The position numbers and the translations under genes were made by a program. From contig SKNT01000123.1 of assembly GCA_007120385.1 (NCBI GenBank), positions 1-46,283 of the forward strand: a stretch of DNA of 46,283 bases. The letters run 5' to 3'. Source of the DNA: Balneolales bacterium. GTDB taxonomy: Bacteria > Bacteroidota > Rhodothermia > Balneolales > Natronogracilivirgulaceae. The first letter of the stretch is position 1; every line of letters starts with the position of its first letter. Below are positions 8,859 through 17,063 of the stretch, one piece after another. The notes beneath the pieces are model-generated. The model was not told where the DNA came from. It was given only the letters and a program-made list of their open reading frames with translations, and searched no databases.

Positions 8859-9581
8859 ATGACAACGGTCACCCTGTTTCTAACCGCACTCCTGTTTCAA
8901 AACGGCCTGGCGGAGGATACCCTTCAGCCCGCCATATCTGGCCCTGAAAAGATCTCCCTTCTGCAAATGCTTGCAGAAGGTGGATTTGTAATGATACCCA
9001 TAACCCTGCTTTCCCTGTTGGCTATTTATGTCATTGCGGAGCGCTGGCGGGTATTGTCCAACTCAAGGATGGACAACCTGAAGTTTCTCAACAGCCTGGA
9101 GCAGATACTGAAGCGGGGCGATATGAAAGCCGCGCAGCAGTATTGCGATGACATGGACAAGCCCTTTTCCAGGATAATGAAACAGGGGATCAAGCGTCTT
9201 GGGCGCCCGATCCACGATATTGATGATGCCATAAAAAACGCCGGAAAGCGCGAGGTGCATCTGCTTGAAAAGAAAATGGACTGGCTGGCAACCATAGCCG
9301 GAGTAGCACCGCTGCTCGGATTTCTGGGTACGGTGACGGGCATGATCCAGGCATTCCAGCAGATCCAGACGCTGGAAGGCAACGTGAACCCGAGCGTTCT
9401 GGCGGGCGGCATCTGGGAAGCGTTGATCACAACCGCGTCCGGGCTGGCCGTGGGCATCATCGCTTACGGTTTTTACAACTATCTGCTGGGCCGCATGAAC
9501 CGGATGATCTTTGATCTGGAGGACTCCTCCACCGAGTTCATTGAACTCCTGCAGAAACCGGCAGCCAAAAAACAACTTTAG
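8859..9581 (+). CDS. exbB: MotA/TolQ/ExbB proton-channel family protein
   Basis: A 240-residue inner-membrane protein with the three-helix ExbB/TolQ layout. TM1 is at about 41-62, a cytoplasmic domain at 63-141, TM2 at 142-166 (LATIAGVAPLLGFLGTVTGM) and TM3 at 183-211, with the conserved GGIWEALITTASGLAVGI segment. The first 20 residues look like a signal sequence, as in some ExbB proteins. With ExbD it forms a proton-driven motor that energises TonB or a TolA-like partner. It is followed 11 bases later by exbD and then tonB. Sequence alone cannot separate ExbB from TolQ; the TonB-like third gene favours ExbB, whereas the SPOR gene upstream would also fit a division-linked Tol-like role. Confidence 0.9.
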   Translation: MTTVTLFLTALLFQNGLAEDTLQPAISGPEKISLLQMLAEGGFVMIPITLLSLLAIYVIAERWRVLSNSRMDNLKFLNSLEQILKRGDMKAAQQYCDDMDKPFSRIMKQGIKRLGRPIHDIDDAIKNAGKREVHLLEKKMDWLATIAGVAPLLGFLGTVTGMIQAFQQIQTLEGNVNPSVLAGGIWEALITTASGLAVGIIAYGFYNYLLGRMNRMIFDLEDSSTEFIELLQKPAAKKQL

Positions 9582-9592
9582 GCACACTACCG

Positions 9593-10003
9593 ATGAATTT
9601 CCGATCTGAAAGTGAAGTAAAAAAGCCACTTACGCTTTTTGCGGCGGCAGGGTTGACGGATATCGTGCTTCTGCTGCTGATTTTCTTCCTGCTGACGTCA
9701 TCGTTTGTCACCAACTTTGGCATTCGGATAGACATACCCCGTGCCGAAACGGCTGCTGTCACCGATCAGCACTTCGTCAATGTTTCCATCACGCGTGACG
9801 GAAGCTTCTATGTCATGGGCGATCCTGTGCCCCGGGCGAATGTGGCCGCATCCATCCGGGAGCAGCATCAGCGCCATCCCGGCGCCACACTGGTGGTAAG
9901 GGCAGACAAAAATGCAATAATTGATGACGCTGTTCACGTTATGAACATTGGCAAGGCCTTGAATATGAACATGATGATGGCCACGGAGCGCGCGAGCCGC
10001 TGA
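9593..10003 (+). CDS. exbD: ExbD/TolR family biopolymer transport protein
   Basis: A 136-residue protein with one N-terminal transmembrane helix (about 19-39). It carries the family's essential aspartate at D23 in LTDIVLLLLIFFLLTS, which carries protons in the ExbB/ExbD channel. The periplasmic domain (about 45-136) has the usual FVNVSITRDGSFYV strand and a DKNAIIDDAVHVM helix. It lies between exbB and tonB, four bases before the latter, so the three proteins are almost certainly made together. Confidence 0.9.
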   Translation: MNFRSESEVKKPLTLFAAAGLTDIVLLLLIFFLLTSSFVTNFGIRIDIPRAETAAVTDQHFVNVSITRDGSFYVMGDPVPRANVAASIREQHQRHPGATLVVRADKNAIIDDAVHVMNIGKALNMNMMMATERASR

Positions 10004-10007
10004 TACT

Positions 10008-10829
10008 ATGCGTAAACTGACCCGGGAAGAAAAATTCGGTCTGAGCATCACCACGGTAATCCATGTGATCATACTGGTGATAGCCCTTATCATGGCCACC
10101 GAGCCACGGGCCATGGAGCGCACCGCGTTCATTGAAATCACCCTTGGGGAGTTTCAGGATGGAACGCTGGCCGAATTTTCACGGGAGGATGAGGCCCGTC
10201 CCGAAACCCGGCCTGAGCCGGTGGAGACCGTCAGCGAGGAACCCGAGCCTGAACCCGAACCTGAGCCGGTGCCGCAGCCGGTGCAGCGACCCGAAGAGAC
10301 GGCCCGCGACGTAGACCTGCCCGAGCAGGAGCAGGATATCCAGGAGGATGTGGTCACCACCCCCGATACCGACCTGATTGACCCGCAGCAGCAGATTGAA
10401 GAGACACAGGAAGTGGAAGAGACCACGGCTCCCGAACAGGCGCAGCAGGACGAAATCGAGCAGCGTGGCGAACAGGAGACGGGGGATATCCGGGGCATAC
10501 GGGGTCGTCCGGATGTGGACCAGGGCACGGGAACCGATCCCATTCGTTCCGCGCCGTTCCAGCTGGAGTGGGAGGGTGATTTCAACCGGGCCCCAATCGT
10601 ACAGCCACTCCCCGGCTATGTTTCACAGACCGAGGCTGTGATCTCCGTGAGGTTCGAGGTGCGGCCGGACGGGACGGTGGGACGGCTTCAGCCCATAATA
10701 AAGGCACATCCCGAACTTGAGCGGGAGGTGTTGCGCACACTTCGCACCTGGCGCTTCTCCCGATTGCCCGCCAATATGCCGCAAGAGTCCCAGTACGGAA
10801 CCATCACCTTCCGGTTTGTGCTGGAATAG
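10008..10829 (+). CDS. tonB: TonB family protein (energy transducer)
   Basis: A 273-residue protein with a short cytoplasmic tail, one transmembrane helix (about 11-31, SITTVIHVIILVIALIM), a long periplasmic spacer and a C-terminal TonB domain (about 185-273). In that domain the strand VISVRFEVRPDGTVGRLQPI and the LRTWRFSRLP motif are typical. The spacer is rich in E-P and Q rather than the K-P repeats of E. coli TonB, giving a strongly negative rod. It is the last gene of the exbB-exbD-tonB run and faces glgP across a 71-base convergent gap. Partner receptors cannot be named; the barrel protein at 5533 is one candidate. Confidence 0.88.
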   Translation: MRKLTREEKFGLSITTVIHVIILVIALIMATEPRAMERTAFIEITLGEFQDGTLAEFSREDEARPETRPEPVETVSEEPEPEPEPEPVPQPVQRPEETARDVDLPEQEQDIQEDVVTTPDTDLIDPQQQIEETQEVEETTAPEQAQQDEIEQRGEQETGDIRGIRGRPDVDQGTGTDPIRSAPFQLEWEGDFNRAPIVQPLPGYVSQTEAVISVRFEVRPDGTVGRLQPIIKAHPELEREVLRTLRTWRFSRLPANMPQESQYGTITFRFVLE

Positions 10830-10856
10830 GTTCCTGACCGTTTACCGTCGGGTCAT

Positions 10857-10891
10857 CCGGAGAAAGCAGTCCGCTGCCTCTGATCCTCCGG
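10857..10891. terminator. Possible hairpin between convergent tonB and glgP
   Basis: A six-base outer stem CCGGAG/CTCCGG encloses a smaller GCAG/CTGC stem in the convergent gap. No T-run follows on either strand, so this is only a weak candidate for a bidirectional transcript end. Confidence 0.25.
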
Positions 10892-10900
10892 TTGCATCGG

Positions 10901-13429
10901 CTATTTCTCTTTATTGTTGCCTTTCTTGTTCTTGAGCGGCGGATTGTATTTTTTGGCTTCCCAGATATGCTCGGCATATTCGCTGATGGTGCGATCGGAA
11001 GAGAATTTCCCGATGCGGGCGACGTTGTGGATGGCTTTCTTCATCCACTCTTCCTCGTTTTTGTACAGTTCTTCAACGGCTTGCTGCTGCTCGGCATAGG
11101 ATTCAAAATCGGCCAGTACCATGAAGTAGTCACCTTCATCCAGCAGCGAGCGGATGATCGGATGGAACAAATCCGGCTTATCCGGCTCGAAAAAGCCGTC
11201 GCGTACCTGATTGAGTACCTGCTGAAGCTCAGGAATGGAGTCGTAGTAGTCACGGGGATTGTATCCCTCCCGGCGCTTCTGCTCCACCTCCTCATCCGTC
11301 AGGCCGAAGATGAAAATGTTGTCCTTACCCACTTCTTCACGGATCTCAATATTGGCTCCGTCCAGTGTTCCGATGGTCAGGGCTCCGTTCAGGGCGAATT
11401 TCATGTTGCCCGTGCCGGAGGCCTCCATGCCGGCCGTTGAGGTCTGTTCGGAAAGGTCCGCGGCGGGAATGAGCCGTTCAGCCAGTGACACGGTGTAATT
11501 TTCCAGGAACATGCAGGAAAGCTTGTCCCGGGTATCGGGATCGTTGTTGATCTTTTCGGCGATGGAATTGATCAGTTTGATCTGCAGCTTTGCCATGGTG
11601 TAGCCGGGAGCGGCCTTGCCGGCAAAAAGCACGGTACGGGGCTGGAAATCCGCATCCGGATCAGCCTTGATCCGGTTGTAGAGCATGGCCGTGTGCAGCG
11701 CCACCAAGAGTTGGCGTTTGTACTCGTGGATCCGTTTGATCTGGATGTCGAAAATGGAATCCGGATTGAGGTTCATTCCATATTCTCCTTCAATGAAATC
11801 AATCAGCGCCAGCTTGTTGCTGCGTTTTACCTTGGCAAACTTCTTGCGGAAGGCCTTGTCACCGGCTTTTTTGTCGATCTTTTTGAGTTGATCCAGATCC
11901 GTGATCCATCCGTCCCCGATCTCCTTTGAAATAAGTTCCGAAAGTCCCGGATTGCACTGCTTTAGCCAGCGCCGGGGTGTAATCCCGTTGGTCATGTTGA
12001 TGAACTTGTCGGGATACATTTCATAAAAGTCCTTGAAGATGGTTTTTTTGATCAGCTCGGTGTGAAGCCGGGCCACTCCGTTGACCTTCTTCGAGCCGAC
12101 AATTCCGAGTGTTGCCATCTGCACAGCCGGTTTTTCTCCTTCGCTGATTATGGACATCCGTCGGACACGGTTCACATCGCTGCCGAATTTGTCGCGCACC
12201 TGGTTGAGGAACCGCTTGTTGATCTCGTAGATGATCTGCAGGTGGCGCGGAAGCAGATTGCGCATCAGCGGCACAGACCAAGTTTCGAGCGCTTCGGGAA
12301 GAACCGTGTGGTTGGTGTAGTTGACAGACTTTCTTGTGATCTCCCAGGCGATTTCCCAGTCGAGGCCCTCGTAGTCGAGCAACACACGCATCAACTCCGG
12401 GATTGCCAGGTTCGGGTGGGTGTCGTTGCACTGGATGGCTACCTTGTCCGGAAACTTCCTCCAGTCGTCATGCACCTTTTTGAACCGGCGGATGATATCC
12501 TGCATGGTAGCCGATACCAGGAAATATTCCTGTTTCAGGCGCAGTTCCTGACCAACGAAAACTTTGTCGTTCGGATAGAGCACGCGGGAGATGTTCTCCT
12601 GCAGCTGGGCGTCACGTACGGCATCGATGTACTCGCCCTGGCTGAAGGACTGCAGGTCGATGGCTTTTGAGGAACTGGCCTTCCAGAGCCGCAGGTTGTT
12701 GACCACGTCATTCTTGTAGCCGGGGATCGGGGTGTCGAAGGCCAGCGCGTTCACTTTCTGGGTGTTTACCCACTTGAAGCGCAGACGGCCGTCTGAATCC
12801 GTGTACGGCATGGTTTCACCGTAGAAATCGACAGGGTAGAGCATTTTGGGACGCACCACATCCCACGGATTGCCGAACTGGAGCCACATATCCGGTTTCT
12901 CGATCTGGTAGCCGTTGCGTATCTGCTGTTCGAAAATCCCGTAGTCGTAGCGGATTCCGTATCCGTATCCGGGAATACCCATGGTGGCCATGGAGTCAAG
13001 GAAGCAGGCGGCAAGCCGGCCAAGCCCGCCATTGCCCAGGCCCGCGTCAAACTCGTTCTCCTTCACTTCGTCGTAATCCAGCCCCAGTTCATGAAGAGCC
13101 TCCTTGACCTCGTCCAGAATGTCCAGATTCACCAGCATATTGTCGAGCAGACGTCCGATCAGGAACTCCATGGAAATATAGTAGACCCTTTTGGCGTCCA
13201 CATCGTAATAATATTCCTGGGTATCGATCCAGCGGTCATGAAGCCGGTCAAGAGCCGCAAGGGCGACACTTCGGAACTTGTCCCATTTCGTGGTGGAGTA
13301 CTTTGATTTAGCAAGGGTGAAGCGAAGATGCCGCTGGATATCGAGCTTCAGGGATTCGGCATCCATGGCCTTGCTGATATCATCATTCAGTTTGATCATA
13401 CAATAGTTTTTTTTTGAGGTGAACTGCAT
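10901..13429 (-). CDS. glgP: Glycogen/alpha-glucan phosphorylase
   Basis: An 842-residue GT35 phosphorylase that releases glucose 1-phosphate from the ends of glycogen or other alpha-1,4-glucans using phosphate. Conserved segments include VYYISMEFLIGR, DAGLGNGGLGRLAACFLDS, CNDTHPNLAIPE, the INMTNGITPRRWL loop, FDIQIKRIHEYKRQL and the pyridoxal-phosphate lysine K677 in EASGTGNMKFALNGAL. The length is close to that of E. coli GlgP (about 815) with a modest N-terminal extension. The ATG at 13429 gives MQFTSKK; a second ATG ten codons in (13399, MIKLND) is also possible, and neither has a good ribosome-binding site. Other alpha-glucan genes (glgB, malQ) lie 8 kb away on the other strand. Confidence 0.97.
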   Translation of the reverse strand: MQFTSKKNYCMIKLNDDISKAMDAESLKLDIQRHLRFTLAKSKYSTTKWDKFRSVALAALDRLHDRWIDTQEYYYDVDAKRVYYISMEFLIGRLLDNMLVNLDILDEVKEALHELGLDYDEVKENEFDAGLGNGGLGRLAACFLDSMATMGIPGYGYGIRYDYGIFEQQIRNGYQIEKPDMWLQFGNPWDVVRPKMLYPVDFYGETMPYTDSDGRLRFKWVNTQKVNALAFDTPIPGYKNDVVNNLRLWKASSSKAIDLQSFSQGEYIDAVRDAQLQENISRVLYPNDKVFVGQELRLKQEYFLVSATMQDIIRRFKKVHDDWRKFPDKVAIQCNDTHPNLAIPELMRVLLDYEGLDWEIAWEITRKSVNYTNHTVLPEALETWSVPLMRNLLPRHLQIIYEINKRFLNQVRDKFGSDVNRVRRMSIISEGEKPAVQMATLGIVGSKKVNGVARLHTELIKKTIFKDFYEMYPDKFINMTNGITPRRWLKQCNPGLSELISKEIGDGWITDLDQLKKIDKKAGDKAFRKKFAKVKRSNKLALIDFIEGEYGMNLNPDSIFDIQIKRIHEYKRQLLVALHTAMLYNRIKADPDADFQPRTVLFAGKAAPGYTMAKLQIKLINSIAEKINNDPDTRDKLSCMFLENYTVSLAERLIPAADLSEQTSTAGMEASGTGNMKFALNGALTIGTLDGANIEIREEVGKDNIFIFGLTDEEVEQKRREGYNPRDYYDSIPELQQVLNQVRDGFFEPDKPDLFHPIIRSLLDEGDYFMVLADFESYAEQQQAVEELYKNEEEWMKKAIHNVARIGKFSSDRTISEYAEHIWEAKKYNPPLKNKKGNNKEK

Positions 13430-13498
13430 GGACTGTCAATGGAAACGCTGAAGGTGGCGAATCTGGCTATTTTCAGCCGCGCCGCATGCTTGATTTAG

Positions 13499-13525
13499 AT
13501 CATACAGTCTTGTATATGGCGTCAA
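13499..13525 (-). promoter_or_regulatory. Putative promoter for glgP
   Basis: On the minus strand a TTGACG box (13520-13525) and a TATGAT box (13499-13504) lie 15 bases apart, about 70 bases before the glgP start. Each box is a good match to the sigma-70 consensus, but the spacer is short, so confidence is low. Confidence 0.28.
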
Positions 13526-13538
13526 ATTTACTAAAAAT

Positions 13539-14423
13539 TCAGGAAGATCGGTATATGCCGGTATCAGGAATAAAGGAGGGTGGCGTCAGGTTAACCCTGT
13601 ACTTCCAGTCGACAAACATGTTAAAGGCATCCACCGCAACGAACTCCTGCTGGAAGATCCCGAAGACGGATGAGCCGCTTCCGCTCATGGCGGCATAATC
13701 GGCACCAAGATCGTACATCTGGTCCTTGATGTCGCCGATTATGGGATGCTGATGGATGACCCACGGCTCCAGGTCGTTGGTGAGCAGGTATCGCCACTCT
13801 TCCAGCGGTTCCTTCAGGAGGATGCGCTCAAGCGGGAATTCCGGGTCTTCGTTGGGGACGCAGTTCCGGTAGGCATCTGGGGTGGATACGTGAATATCCG
13901 GGAAGACGGTCAGAATCCACGCCGCCGGTTGAATGTCACAAAACGAAATATCGGTCCCAATGCCTTTGCCAATTCCGGGTTTGCCGTGTAGGAATACAGG
14001 GATATCGGCACCCAGGCCGCTGACCAGCTGGTGGATTTCGTCAAGGGAAAGGTCCGGGCGCGCCACTTTCTGCAGCATGCGCAAAATGGTTGCGGCATTG
14101 CTGCTTCCGCCCCCGAGTCCCGCGCCGAAAGGGATCGCTTTGTCCACAAAAACCGACCATCCATCATCAATTTCGACGTATTTGCGCAGGGTATGGACCG
14201 CTTTTACAATAAGGTTTCCCTGGTCGACGGGAAGCCGGTCGTCGGACATTTCCAGGGAAAAGGACCTGGCCTTTTTGATCTCGAACCGGTCACTCCAGTT
14301 GATGAAGCAAAACCCGGTGGCAATTTCGTGGTAGCCGTTGGGAAGCCTGTGCAATACCTGAAGCCCCAGGTTGATTTTGGCCCAGGACCGTGTAATCCAG
14401 ATGGTTTGTTCAGTATTGTTCAC
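13539..14423 (-). CDS. ispE: 4-diphosphocytidyl-2-C-methyl-D-erythritol kinase
   Basis: A 294-residue GHMP kinase. IspE phosphorylates CDP-methylerythritol in the non-mevalonate isoprenoid pathway. It has the N-terminal substrate motif SWAKINLGLQVL with K16, NGYHE at about 29-33, the ATP-binding glycine loop PFGAGLGGGSSNAA at 98-111, and a GLGADIPVFL segment carrying the catalytic aspartate. The C terminus contains the MSGSGSSVFGIF loop that is typical of the family. The length is normal. It lies between the CCA enzyme and glgP on the minus strand; 109 bases separate it from the glgP start, so the two may be transcribed separately. Confidence 0.95.
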   Translation of the reverse strand: MNNTEQTIWITRSWAKINLGLQVLHRLPNGYHEIATGFCFINWSDRFEIKKARSFSLEMSDDRLPVDQGNLIVKAVHTLRKYVEIDDGWSVFVDKAIPFGAGLGGGSSNAATILRMLQKVARPDLSLDEIHQLVSGLGADIPVFLHGKPGIGKGIGTDISFCDIQPAAWILTVFPDIHVSTPDAYRNCVPNEDPEFPLERILLKEPLEEWRYLLTNDLEPWVIHQHPIIGDIKDQMYDLGADYAAMSGSGSSVFGIFQQEFVAVDAFNMFVDWKYRVNLTPPSFIPDTGIYRSS

Positions 14424-14465
14424 GTCTATGTTTTGGATAAAACGGTTTGAATCAGATGATTCGGC

Positions 14466-16049
14466 TCAATTGGTATTGGATGGTTCCGTGTGTGACGTTC
14501 CGCTTTCAGGCGGAGCGCCCCCCGGAGAGTCTGCTTCACGCGACGTGCCGGAGGAGTGCTTTTTTTTGTCTGCCGTACCGGTGAATTCATGCAAATACTC
14601 CAGGGCGGCTTCCCGGGAATTGGGAATGGTTCCATCCAGAATTGCCTCCTCGATTGCCGATTTGATGCGTCCGATTTCAGGTCCGGGACCGATGCCGCAG
14701 ATCTCCATGATCTCGTTGCCATCCACCGGCGGCTGCCAGTTTCGGATCCGGTCTTTTTCCTCCACCTCGACAATCCGTTTTTCCACAAAGTCGAAATTTT
14801 TGAGGAACTGGCGGATTTTCTGGTGGTTTTTGCTGGTGATGTCGGCGCGGCACAGAGTCATGAGGTCTTCGAGGTCATCACCGGCCTCGAAAATGAGCCT
14901 GCGAATGGCGCTGTCGGTCACTTCTTCGTCTGCCAGGGCGATGGGACGCAGGTGCAGGCGCACGAGCTTCTTTACGTAACGCATCCGTTCGTCCAGGGGC
15001 AGTCCCAGACGCCGGAATATCCTCGGTACCATGTTGGCCCCCAAAGCGTCATGTCCGTGGAAAGTCCAGCCATGCTTCGGCTCAAATCGTTTGGTGGCCG
15101 GCTTGGCAATGTCGTGCAAGATGGCCGCCCAGCGCAGCCAGAGGTCATCCGAGGACATGGCCACATTGTCCAGCACCTTCAGGGTGTGGTGAAAATTGTC
15201 CTTGTGGCGAAGACCGTGTATCTCTTCCACACCCTGCAGCGCGCATAGTTCCGGGAAAAACCGGGCAAGGAGGCCGGTTTCATTCAGGAGGACGAACCCC
15301 GTTGAAGGCTGGTCGCACATGACGATCTTGTTGAGTTCGTCAATGATCCGCTCTTTAGAGACGATTTCCAGCCGGGATGCCATATTTTCGATCGCCTGTT
15401 TGGTTTCAGGATCGATATTGAAATGGAGCTGGGAGGCAAAACGCACTGCTCTCATCATTCGGAGCGGGTCGTCGCTGAATGTCTGCTCCGGATCCACCGG
15501 GGTGCGGATAATGCGGTTTTGCAGATCCTGAAGCCCGTTGAAGGGATCGTTCAGCACTCCGTAATTCCCGGGATTAAGGGACCAGGAAAGTGCATTTATG
15601 GTAAAGTCGCGACGAAGCTGGTCATCTTCAAGTGTCCCGTCTTCAACGGCGGGCTTGCGTGAGTCGGGGCGGTAGCTTTCCTTGCGGGCTCCGACAAATT
15701 CGAGTGAAAACCGGTTCCAGGTTACCTGAGCAGTGCCGAAGCGCCGGTAGGTGGCGATTTTGCGCGTTCCGAGTTTCCCTGCAACGGCTTCCGCCGCCCT
15801 GATTCCCGACCCCACGGTGACAAGGTCGATATCGCATGTCCCGTCGGCAGGCAGCCGGCCCAGATAATAATCCCGTACAAACCCGCCGATGACATGAATT
15901 TCCTGGCCGGTTTCCGATACGGCATCGGAGATGTCGCGAAAAAGCTGCTGATATGTTGGGTCCAGATCCTGCAAGAGAAAAGGTGTGGTAATAAAGGTGT
16001 AAAGATGCGTATTCTGTGATACCGGATATCCCCGAAAGATAACGATCAT
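14466..16049 (-). CDS. cca: CCA-adding tRNA nucleotidyltransferase with HD domain
   Basis: A 527-residue class II nucleotidyltransferase. It has the head motif GGFVRD (55-60), metal-binding DIDLV (73-77), RDFTINALSW, and the DDPLRMMRAVRFASQL arginine motif. An HD-type domain follows with AILHDIAKP, a GHDALGA motif and LVRLHLRP. This order is typical of enzymes that build or repair the 3' CCA end of tRNA, and Bacteroidota-type members carry the HD domain. A separate poly(A) polymerase role cannot be excluded from sequence. The last 30 or so residues (SSGTSREADSPGG and onward) are low-complexity and probably disordered. The gene is divergent from the CDF transporter, with only 44 bases between start codons. 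Confidence 0.93.
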   Translation of the reverse strand: MIVIFRGYPVSQNTHLYTFITTPFLLQDLDPTYQQLFRDISDAVSETGQEIHVIGGFVRDYYLGRLPADGTCDIDLVTVGSGIRAAEAVAGKLGTRKIATYRRFGTAQVTWNRFSLEFVGARKESYRPDSRKPAVEDGTLEDDQLRRDFTINALSWSLNPGNYGVLNDPFNGLQDLQNRIIRTPVDPEQTFSDDPLRMMRAVRFASQLHFNIDPETKQAIENMASRLEIVSKERIIDELNKIVMCDQPSTGFVLLNETGLLARFFPELCALQGVEEIHGLRHKDNFHHTLKVLDNVAMSSDDLWLRWAAILHDIAKPATKRFEPKHGWTFHGHDALGANMVPRIFRRLGLPLDERMRYVKKLVRLHLRPIALADEEVTDSAIRRLIFEAGDDLEDLMTLCRADITSKNHQKIRQFLKNFDFVEKRIVEVEEKDRIRNWQPPVDGNEIMEICGIGPGPEIGRIKSAIEEAILDGTIPNSREAALEYLHEFTGTADKKKHSSGTSREADSPGGAPPESGTSHTEPSNTN

Positions 16050-16062
16050 TTTGCTTTCAGGT

Positions 16063-16078
16063 ATTGTGATTTCACAAT
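16063..16078. promoter_or_regulatory. 16-bp perfect palindrome in the cca/CDF divergent promoter
   Basis: The sequence ATTGTGA-TT-TCACAAT is a perfect inverted repeat (7-base arms, 2-base centre) occupying over a third of the 44-base space between two divergent start codons. It has the size and position of an operator. The arms resemble half-sites of CRP/FNR-family or Fur-family sites but the spacing fits neither consensus, so no regulator is named. Confidence 0.45.
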
Positions 16079-16093
16079 TATTCCCTGCTGCCG

Positions 16094-17029
16094 ATGTCAG
16101 ATAAACGCGAAATGTCCCGAAGCGAGAGGGCCATTCGTATCAGTCTGGCAGTCTCCATCCTGGTCTTTCTCATGAAGTTCACGGCCTGGCTGTACACCGG
16201 CGCCAACAGTGTGCTGTCCGATGCGGCTGAGAGCTTTGTACATGTTTTTGCTGTTGGATTCTCGGCATTCGGGATTTATTTCAGTCAGAAACCGCCCGAC
16301 CGCGACCATCCCTACGGGCACGACCGGATCGGCTTTTTTGCCGTGGGTGCGGAGGGGACGCTGATTCTGGTGGCGGCGCTGACCATCTGCTACCAGTCCA
16401 TAAAAAGTCTGATTACCGGCATTGAGGTGTTCAACATTGAGACGGGTGGCGGTATCATCTTTGTCTCGGCGCTCATCAATCTGGTGCTGGGAACCTGGCT
16501 GGTCCGTACGGGAAATAGAGAGAACAACATGATCATCACAGGCAACGGCAAGCACACACTGACCGATGTCTATACCAGTGCCGGCGTGCTTGTGACACTA
16601 TTTCTGATATCCCGGACCGGGCTGTTGTTCCTTGATTCGCTGGTGGCCATGGCCCTTGCCGTGTATATCTCCGTGGAGGGATACCGGCTGGTCAAATATG
16701 CCACGACCGGTCTCATGGATCAGACCGATGACGAAACCGACAGCCGCATCCGGAGTGTTCTGGATGACGGAGTCGGACCGGTTATGACGGGATGGCATGA
16801 TCTGCGGCACCGAAGCACCGGAAATACACTGTGGATTGAGTTTCATGCACTGTTTCGTGAGGGCATCGATCTGGAAGAGGCGCACAGGGAGGCAACGATT
16901 CTTGAGAAAAAGATCATGGATGAGTTTCGGGTCACGACAATTGTGACGATCCACCTGGAGCCGGAGGAGGTGCATGTCCACCACCACAAGGAGCTCAGGG
17001 ATGGAGCAACCGCGAAGAAGCGGGAGTGA
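16094..17029 (+). CDS. Cation diffusion facilitator (CDF) family transporter
   Basis: A 311-residue CDF protein, an inner-membrane antiporter that exports divalent metals such as Zn, Fe, Mn, Co or Ni in exchange for protons. About six transmembrane segments fill residues 15-205. The site in TM2 is marked by LSDAAES (D43). The TM5 site is HTLTD (H154, D158), and the HPYGHDRIGFF loop (72-82) is intact. A cytoplasmic C-terminal domain follows, ending with a histidine-rich VHVHHHKE stretch that could bind metal. The exact metal cannot be told. The gene shares a very short divergent promoter with cca, containing a palindrome that may be its operator. Confidence 0.93.
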   Translation: MSDKREMSRSERAIRISLAVSILVFLMKFTAWLYTGANSVLSDAAESFVHVFAVGFSAFGIYFSQKPPDRDHPYGHDRIGFFAVGAEGTLILVAALTICYQSIKSLITGIEVFNIETGGGIIFVSALINLVLGTWLVRTGNRENNMIITGNGKHTLTDVYTSAGVLVTLFLISRTGLLFLDSLVAMALAVYISVEGYRLVKYATTGLMDQTDDETDSRIRSVLDDGVGPVMTGWHDLRHRSTGNTLWIEFHALFREGIDLEEAHREATILEKKIMDEFRVTTIVTIHLEPEEVHVHHHKELRDGATAKKRE

Positions 17030-17049
17030 GAAGAAAAACTGCCATCCCC

Positions 17050-17063
17050 CGGGCGTCAGCCCG
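17050..17063. terminator. Small GC hairpin at the convergent end of the CDF and nucleotidyltransferase genes
   Basis: CGGGC-GTCA-GCCCG forms a perfect five-base stem directly after the minus-strand stop codon. On the minus strand a TTTTT run follows about 11 bases later. Suggestive of a transcript end, but not a classic intrinsic terminator. Confidence 0.35.

Noticed and set aside
14556-15248. Plus-strand open frame of 230 codons
   Set aside because: Lies wholly antisense to the conserved CCA-adding enzyme and shows no family similarity.
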